The notes under the pieces were generated by a model. It did not search any database. It was given only the letters and a program-made list of their open reading frames with translations, and was not told the DNA's origin. A stretch of DNA of 8,944 nt from Candidatus Brocadiaceae bacterium (GTDB lineage Bacteria > Planctomycetota > MHYJ01 > JACQXL01 > CAKKQI01), in contig CAKKQI010000067.1 of assembly GCA_919901895.1 (NCBI GenBank), positions 1 to 8,944 of the forward strand, written 5' to 3'. The first letter of the stretch is position 1. The number at the start of each line of letters is the position of its first letter. Positions 5,146-8,944 of this stretch are shown one piece after another. The position numbers and the translations under genes were made by a program.

Positions 5146-6567
5146 ATGTCAGATGGATTAAAAAAGATTGTCAAATGCACTGCTTGTCCGGCGCAATATA
5201 ATGTAGCGCAGTTTGCTCCGGGAACCAAATTTAAATGCCAGAAATGCGGGGCAGTCAATATAGTGCCGGTCCCTAGTCCTCCACCGGTTGTTCCGGTTTT
5301 CCAGCCCAAACCGATTCCGCCTAGCGGGACGGCGCCGCAACGAAGACCGTCCACTCCGCCGGTTCAAATACCGGCGCCAGCCAGTCCCGATAAAATCGGG
5401 GCCAGCCAACCGACCGCGATAAAAAAAATAACCTCTTCGCCGGCGGTCCAGCCGGGCATTAAAAAACCATTGAGTGCAATGGCCGGCCGCCCCGCGTTAA
5501 AAAAAACAACCGCCCTGCCTCTTAGACGGAACGATTTCAAAACTTCAAAATCCTTGCGTAAGCCGGTACCGGATAAAACCGATGACATCGGTGAAGATAA
5601 TGGCCTTATTATTATTGACGAAAAGAAAAAAAGTAAAAAGAAACTATTCTTAATTATCGGAATTACCGGTGGAGTAATTATCATAACTGTTATTATGGCG
5701 CTTCTGGGCGTTTTTAGCGGAAAGGTTGATAAAGATTCTGATGAAGAAAAACCCAGGTCCAAAAAAAAGAGTAAGAAAGAAGAAATAAAAACAGAAGAGC
5801 TTTCTTCTAAGGGAGAGAAAAAGTTAAAATCTCTGGAAAATTGGAAGCCGGTCGAGGCCGACTTTAAAAAAGAGGTTAGCCAATTATTGAAACAACTGGA
5901 AAACCCGGCTTCGGCGGAAGAAGGACTCAAGATAAAAAAGAGACTGTTGTTGGAACTCGGCAAAAAATGTATGCCGGCTATTATAGAATGTTTTACTGAG
6001 AAAGATGAATCTATTGGCACGATGGCTCAGTTTGTTTTGGAGAAATGGCTGGTAAAACAGGAGTTTAGCAGCCCATCCCCCGGAACGCCTAAACCACCCA
6101 CTTTTGCCGAACAGGAAAAAGACTGGAAACTCTGGTGGTTAAATAATGTTGAAGAAGGGGCTAAATTTAGTTTTCCCGAAAGCGCTTTTAAAGACATAGA
6201 AGACGTTTCCTCTCAACGATCACCTCCAGGTTTGTCAAAACTCGTTAAAGATTTTCCATTTAACGAAAACCTTAAACCGGAGGTGGAACTAATTCTTAAG
6301 GAACTGGGCAAACAAACAAACCGTGAAGAAAAAAAAGCAAGTACTGAAAAACTAAAAAACCTGGGCGAAAAAGAAGTTATTCCTATTTTAATTACGATAA
6401 TTCTTAATCACGAAAATGAACAGATGGCTTTCGCCGCCGAGTCTACTTTGAGAGAGATCGCCCAGTGGCAAGAAGCGCCGATGATTGGGCTTATCCTATC
6501 GGCGGAAGAACGCCAAAGAGTCTGCGCCGAGTGGCAGCGTTGGTGGATTGATAATAAAGAAAAATAA
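5146..6567 (+). CDS. Zinc-ribbon, transmembrane, HEAT-like repeat protein
   Basis: A 473-residue protein of unknown function. Domains in order: a four-cysteine zinc ribbon (C11/C14 in CTAC, C31/C34 in CQKC, with the APGTKFK spacer typical of bacterial CxxC-CxxC ribbons); a Pro/Ala/Lys-rich linker (41-150); one transmembrane helix (about 167-189) after a KKKSKKK block, which predicts a cytoplasmic N-terminus; a highly charged Lys/Glu segment (192-230); and two related helical units. Unit 1 (about 240-336: EVSQLLKQL ... CMPAIIECF ... MAQFVLEKW ... KDWKLWWLNN) and unit 2 (about 376-471: EVELILKEL ... VIPILITII ... AAESTLREI ... AEWQRWWIDN) align along their length, indicating internal duplication of a HEAT-like module with a closing WxxWW. 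The likely job is envelope scaffold or protein binding. No catalytic motif is visible. The start is M1; no other upstream ATG fits. Confidence 0.82.
   Translation: MSDGLKKIVKCTACPAQYNVAQFAPGTKFKCQKCGAVNIVPVPSPPPVVPVFQPKPIPPSGTAPQRRPSTPPVQIPAPASPDKIGASQPTAIKKITSSPAVQPGIKKPLSAMAGRPALKKTTALPLRRNDFKTSKSLRKPVPDKTDDIGEDNGLIIIDEKKKSKKKLFLIIGITGGVIIITVIMALLGVFSGKVDKDSDEEKPRSKKKSKKEEIKTEELSSKGEKKLKSLENWKPVEADFKKEVSQLLKQLENPASAEEGLKIKKRLLLELGKKCMPAIIECFTEKDESIGTMAQFVLEKWLVKQEFSSPSPGTPKPPTFAEQEKDWKLWWLNNVEEGAKFSFPESAFKDIEDVSSQRSPPGLSKLVKDFPFNENLKPEVELILKELGKQTNREEKKASTEKLKNLGEKEVIPILITIILNHENEQMAFAAESTLREIAQWQEAPMIGLILSAEERQRVCAEWQRWWIDNKEK
5386..5400. repeat. CCCG-core mini-hairpin inside the zinc-ribbon gene linker
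   Basis: CCCGAT (5386-5391) and ATCGGG (5395-5400) flank AAA. It encodes P81-G85 (PDKIG) in the low-complexity linker, where an insertion would be tolerated and cannot be recognised by alignment. The core matches the element at 8202-8218 (CCCGAT...ATCGGG). Confidence 0.55.
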
Positions 6568-6570
6568 CTT

Positions 6571-6609
6571 CTCTGTCTGTTTGCCTGAAACAGGCCTGTC
6601 GGAAGGCAG
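6571..6609. repeat. Inverted-repeat cluster in the spacer before glycerate kinase
   Basis: The 60-base gap holds GCCTG-AAA-CAGGC (6583-6595), the 8-bp palindrome CAGGCCTG (6591-6598) and a longer TGCCT/AGGCA pairing (6582-6586 with 6604-6608). CAGGCCTG recurs at 8219-8226 beside the Maf mini-hairpin. There is no T-run, so a terminator is unlikely. It may be a degenerate copy of a dispersed palindrome. Confidence 0.45.
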
Positions 6610-6627
6610 ATTAGTGATTCTGCTCGA

Positions 6628-7836
6628 GTGAAAATAATCATTGCCCCTAATGCTTTCAAGGAATGCCTCCCGGCTGAAAAAGTTGCTTTAGCCGTAGCCA
6701 GAGGTCTCCGCCGGATATTTCCTTTAGTTCGTTTCCACTCACGACCGGCCGTTCAACTGGAACAAATTCCAATCAGTGACGGCGGTGACGGTTTCCTTTC
6801 TATCTTAACCGCTCTTACCAGAGGTCAAGTATTCTCTAAAAAAGTTTGCGGGCCGTTAGGCGCTAAAAGGCATTACGCCCAATTTGGTTTTTTGGGAAAA
6901 AATTGCGCTTCTGGATTTGTTAAAGGCCGAACGGCCGTTATTGAAATAGCTGAAGCGGCCGGATTAAGATTGTTTCCGCCTGCCCAGCGGAAACCATTGT
7001 TAACTCATACTTATGGGATCGGCGAGTTAATCAAATCCGCCCTGGACAAAAAAACAACCCGGATTATTGTGGGATTAGGCGGCAGCGTTACGGCGGACGG
7101 CGGATGCGGAATGGCCTGCGCCCTGGGAGTTAAATTTTTAGACCGGAACGGAAAATCTTTTGTGCCGACCGGCGGTTCATTGCATCAGATCGACCGTTTT
7201 GATCTAAGCAATTTAGACCGGCGGGTAAAAAAAGTGCAAATCATCGGCGCCTGCGATGTGACCAATCCGCTTTTAGGCCCGCACGGCGCCGCCCGGACTT
7301 TTGGCCCGCAAAAAGGCGCCTCTCCCGAAGAAGTAAAAATTCTGGAAAATAACCTGAGGCATCTGGCTCAAATTATCAGGCGAGAATTAGGAATTAATGT
7401 TTCCGGATTGAAGGGCGGCGGCTCGGCCGGTGGATTAGCCGCCGGGTTGTCGGCTTTTTTAAATGCCCGATTGGTTTCCGGCGCCGAATTATTTTTTAAA
7501 ATTATTAACCTGCGAAAGAAATTAGCCGGGGCCCGGCTGGTTATTACCGGCGAAGGGAAATTAGATAAAACCACTTTATTCGGTAAAGCGCCGTTTCGGG
7601 TAGCCCAAAAAATTAAAGAATACAATCCCGACATACCGGTCATCGCGATTGCCGGGAAACTGGGCGCCGGTTACCGGAAACTATTATCAGCCGGGATTGA
7701 TGCCTGTTTCAGTATTTCACCGCCGGGAATGAGCGAAAAAGAATCTATCAAAAATGCCGAGTGGTTAATAGAAAAACAGATCGGTAAAATAATTAGAAGT
7801 TTTAATATGCCGATAGGACATAGTTTTTTAATATAA
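6628..7836 (+). CDS. Glycerate 2-kinase (GarK/GlxK family)
   Basis: A 402-residue cytoplasmic kinase that phosphorylates D-glycerate, using ATP, feeding glyoxylate, serine or hydroxypyruvate carbon into lower glycolysis. Members of this family (PF02595) usually make 2-phosphoglycerate. Motifs: IIIAPNAFKECL at the N-terminus, ISDGGDGF (49-56), TAVIEIAEAAGL (102-113), GLGGSVTADGGCGM (149-162), CDVTNPLLGPHGAA (209-222), FGPQKGA (225-231), KGGGSAGGLAAGL (262-274) and ITGEGKLDKTTLFGKAP (306-322). The start is GTG at 6628; it begins right at the conserved N-terminal strand and has no obvious Shine-Dalgarno. About ten extra residues at 34-46 before QIPISDGG are unusual for the family, and length is slightly above the usual 370-390. 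It follows the zinc-ribbon gene by 60 bases, so co-transcription is possible. Confidence 0.92.
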   Translation: MKIIIAPNAFKECLPAEKVALAVARGLRRIFPLVRFHSRPAVQLEQIPISDGGDGFLSILTALTRGQVFSKKVCGPLGAKRHYAQFGFLGKNCASGFVKGRTAVIEIAEAAGLRLFPPAQRKPLLTHTYGIGELIKSALDKKTTRIIVGLGGSVTADGGCGMACALGVKFLDRNGKSFVPTGGSLHQIDRFDLSNLDRRVKKVQIIGACDVTNPLLGPHGAARTFGPQKGASPEEVKILENNLRHLAQIIRRELGINVSGLKGGGSAGGLAAGLSAFLNARLVSGAELFFKIINLRKKLAGARLVITGEGKLDKTTLFGKAPFRVAQKIKEYNPDIPVIAIAGKLGAGYRKLLSAGIDACFSISPPGMSEKESIKNAEWLIEKQIGKIIRSFNMPIGHSFLI

Positions 7837-7854
7837 GGCGGAGCGACAGCAGAG

Positions 7855-7871
7855 TCCCGACCTAATCGGGA
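7855..7871. repeat. CCCG-core mini-hairpin between glycerate kinase and maf
   Basis: TCCCGA (7855-7860) and TCGGGA (7866-7871) are reverse complements around CCTAA. It lies in the 92-base gap after the glycerate kinase stop, with no T-run, so it is not a typical terminator. The arms belong to the same CCCG...CGGG family as the copies inside genes. Confidence 0.55.
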
Positions 7872-7928
7872 TATACCGGCATTGCCTTTTAACATTAAAT
7901 AACACAGAATTTAATCGTAACGGCCTAA

Positions 7929-8543
7929 ATGAATTATTTGAAAAATAGAACCATTATTCTCGCTTCCGGATCGCCCCGGCGCCGGCAGTTATTGAAAAAA
8001 ATTATTACCCGGTTTGAAGTTGTTAAGCCGCGGGTTAACGAGGAAATAGTTTTACGAAAAATAAAATCACCGGTCCGTTTAGTTCAAACGCTGGCCAAAT
8101 TAAAAGCCCGGTCTGTTTACCGCAAATCCGGTCGTCCTGGAAACGGATTAATTATTGCGGCGGATACCGTGGTCTGGACGGGGCGGGAAATAATCACCAA
8201 ACCCCGATGGAATCGGGGCAGGCCTGATAAAAAAGACGCCTTCCGGATCTTGAAAAAACTATCCGGCACCAGGCATTCGGTTATTACCGGCGTAAGTGTG
8301 CTGGATCGGTCATCCGGACGGTTGCTCACCGGCTATGAAAAAACAGTTATCCGGATGAAAAAGATTTCTGATGCGGAAATCAGGAAACTGGTAAACTCCC
8401 GCCGGAACCTGGATAAGGCCGGTGGATATGCCATTCAAGAATCCGGCGATCCTTATATTAGGATCATTAAAGGTTCTAAATCCAACGTCGTTGGCCTGCC
8501 TCTAAAACTTACTCGTAAATTAATCCATAAATTTTTTCATTAA
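7929..8543 (+). CDS. maf: Maf-family nucleoside triphosphate pyrophosphatase
   Basis: A 204-residue cytoplasmic Maf/HAM1-fold enzyme that hydrolyses non-canonical or excess NTPs to NMP and pyrophosphate. SPRRRQLL resembles the YhdE (dTTP/UTP) branch more than the YceF branch. Motifs: IILASGSPRRRQLL (9-22), VNEE (36-39), AADTVVW (77-83), KP (91-92), DAFRILKKLSGTRHSVITGV (103-122), DKAGGYAIQ (162-170) and GDPYI (173-177), then NVVGLPL (186-192). The catalytic-site Asp79, Lys91 and Gln170 are present. Residues 93-98 (RWNRGR) interrupt the usual KP-to-DA spacing. They are encoded by the palindrome at 8202-8218 and its flank, so they look like an 18-base in-frame insertion close to the active site. 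The start is ATG 7929, with no clear Shine-Dalgarno. A small membrane ORF follows 38 bases later. Confidence 0.92.
   Translation: MNYLKNRTIILASGSPRRRQLLKKIITRFEVVKPRVNEEIVLRKIKSPVRLVQTLAKLKARSVYRKSGRPGNGLIIAADTVVWTGREIITKPRWNRGRPDKKDAFRILKKLSGTRHSVITGVSVLDRSSGRLLTGYEKTVIRMKKISDAEIRKLVNSRRNLDKAGGYAIQESGDPYIRIIKGSKSNVVGLPLKLTRKLIHKFFH
8202..8218. repeat. CCCG-core mini-hairpin inside maf
   Basis: CCCCGAT (8202-8208) and ATCGGGG (8212-8218) are perfect reverse complements around GGA, followed directly by the 8-bp palindrome CAGGCCTG (8219-8226). It encodes PRWNR within residues 92-98, a stretch absent from the usual Maf KP(x3-4)DA spacing. Confidence 0.7.
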
Positions 8544-8581
8544 TTAAAAAATTTATCCTGCCGATAATAAAAGAGGGAATC

Positions 8582-8761
8582 ATGGAAGATTGGGAAATTA
8601 CCACCCATTCTTCCATTATTCCAATCATAAAGGATGGGGCTATGCGTCTCCTTGATTTTCTTCTCGGCACGGCCGCGGTTTTTGCTTTAGTACTGGCCGT
8701 CTATCTTTTTTCTACGGATAACGGACCGGTTGATTCAGGTAGGATCCGTTGGAAATGGTGA
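8582..8761 (+). CDS. Small single-pass membrane protein, hypothetical
   Basis: A 59-codon ORF (too short to be confident from length alone), 38 bases after maf. AGAGGG (8572-8577) precedes the ATG. A second in-frame ATG at 8642 has an even better AAAGGA (8629-8634), so the product may be the 39-residue form starting MRLLDFLL. Residues 26-44 (FLLGTAAVFALVLAVYLFS) form one strong transmembrane helix, followed by a polar tail with R-x-R-W-K-W. The frame ends in TGA (8759-8761) but then stays open in the same frame to the end of the window. Two ribosome sites and a good helix support it as real. I recognise no family; it may be a truncated gene or one with stop-codon read-through. Confidence 0.5.
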   Translation: MEDWEITTHSSIIPIIKDGAMRLLDFLLGTAAVFALVLAVYLFSTDNGPVDSGRIRWKW

Positions 8762-8912
8762 GAATCACTATCGCACTTCATCCTTGAAGGTATTCCATTA
8801 TTAGACGACGTCAACCGACAAGCGGTTGACATCAACGTATGGCTGAATTGGACTTGCCGAGTATTCGCCTGGTATGAACGTACTGCGTCCCCCGACAAGA
8901 ATCAAACAAAAA
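8762..8912 (+). other. Unassigned stretch between small ORF and terminator
   Basis: About 150 bases with no stand-alone gene I can support. It contains a strong stem GTCAACCG/CGGTTGAC (8810-8817 with 8823-8830, loop ACAAG) and a weak CTTCA/TGAAG stem (8776-8780 with 8785-8789). The frame of the upstream ORF stays open through it, while the other two forward frames have several stops. It could be a long 3' untranslated region, a small RNA ending at the terminator, or the tail of an interrupted gene. Confidence 0.4.
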
Positions 8913-8941
8913 ACCCCGGGTGGAGAGACCGGGGTCTTTTT
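8913..8941 (+). terminator. Rho-independent terminator
   Basis: ACCCCGG (8913-8919) pairs exactly with CCGGGGT (8929-8935) across a nine-base loop, followed by CTTTTT (8936-8941). An A-rich run upstream (about 8907-8913) also gives a T-tail on the minus strand, so it may work in both directions. It probably ends the transcript that includes maf and the small membrane ORF. Confidence 0.85.
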
Positions 8942-8944
8942 AAA

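Noticed and set aside
5364..6020. 218-codon minus-strand reading frame.
   Set aside because: It lies antisense within the well-supported zinc-ribbon/HEAT-like gene, its Ser/Phe-rich product mirrors the Lys/Glu-rich sense strand, and it has no domain or ribosome site.
6973..6993. TTTCCGC/GCGGAAA inverted repeat in glycerate kinase as another palindrome insertion.
   Set aside because: It lacks the CCCG core, and the encoded LFPPAQRKPL matches the normal family spacing, so nothing appears inserted.
4002..7836. A dedicated pathway linking Ldh2 dehydrogenase and glycerate kinase (for example hydroxypyruvate to 2-phosphoglycerate).
   Set aside because: The two genes are separated by an unrelated membrane protein, and Ldh2 substrate specificity cannot be read from sequence. 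Co-location alone is not enough.
8759..8800. Selenocysteine at the TGA (8759-8761) of the small ORF.
   Set aside because: The only nearby stem is CTTCA/TGAAG (5 bp) with no convincing SECIS features, the context is not a known redox motif, and no selenocysteine machinery is in the window.
1..8944. CRISPR array, tRNA/rRNA genes, insertion sequences, phage attachment sites or replication origin.
   Set aside because: No regularly spaced direct repeats, cloverleaf or rRNA-like sequence, transposase, integrase or DnaA-box cluster was seen on reading both strands.

Overview
The window is a compact bacterial chromosome segment. It holds nine protein-coding genes I am confident of (one cut by the left edge) and one probable small membrane-protein gene. 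There are no tRNA or rRNA genes, no transposase, no phage genes and no CRISPR array. The best clue to the host is protein style: an N-terminal four-cysteine zinc ribbon followed by a proline-rich linker, a membrane helix and HEAT-like repeats ending in Trp-rich segments, and a type II secretion ATPase-type N-domain fused to a membrane-anchored trypsin-like protease. Such mixtures are common in uncultivated Planctomycetota/Omnitrophota-like lineages. That placement is an inference from style, not proof.

Layout. 1-777 (-): a PmbA/TldE-like protease-family subunit, 3' end outside the window. 778-1030: a control region with two back-to-back sigma70-like promoters and two hairpins in the pmbA leader. 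1031-2245 (+): the membrane-anchored serine protease, apparently translated from a leaderless mRNA. 2297-2786 (+): a hicBA toxin-antitoxin pair with its own promoter. 2915-3901 (-): a class I/II-type (zinc) histone-deacetylase-family amidohydrolase. 4002-5099 (+): an Ldh2-family malate/lactate dehydrogenase, divergent from the deacetylase across a very AT-rich spacer. 5146-6567 (+): the zinc-ribbon/membrane/HEAT-like protein, possibly also leaderless. 6628-7836 (+): type II glycerate kinase with a GTG start. 7929-8543 (+): Maf nucleotide pyrophosphatase. 8582-8761 (+): a small membrane ORF, followed by about 150 bases of unexplained sequence and a clear intrinsic terminator at the right edge.

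How the genes fit together. Most are housekeeping functions without one shared pathway: proteolysis and quality control (PmbA-like, the serine protease), NAD(P)-linked 2-hydroxyacid oxidation and glycerate phosphorylation (Ldh2, GckA), acyl-amide hydrolysis (deacetylase) and nucleotide-pool cleaning (Maf). hicBA is the one clearly accessory module. The Ldh2-to-Maf genes point the same way with short gaps and may be partly co-transcribed.

The most unusual structure not explained by the genes is a set of short GC-rich inverted repeats with a CCCG...CGGG core. They lie in spacers and also inside reading frames. In the deacetylase and Maf genes they coincide with about six residues that look like in-frame insertions relative to the usual family motifs. 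The second oddity is the right end, where one reading frame stays open from 8582 to the window edge except for a single TGA. I recognise no complete undescribed system; these are leads.
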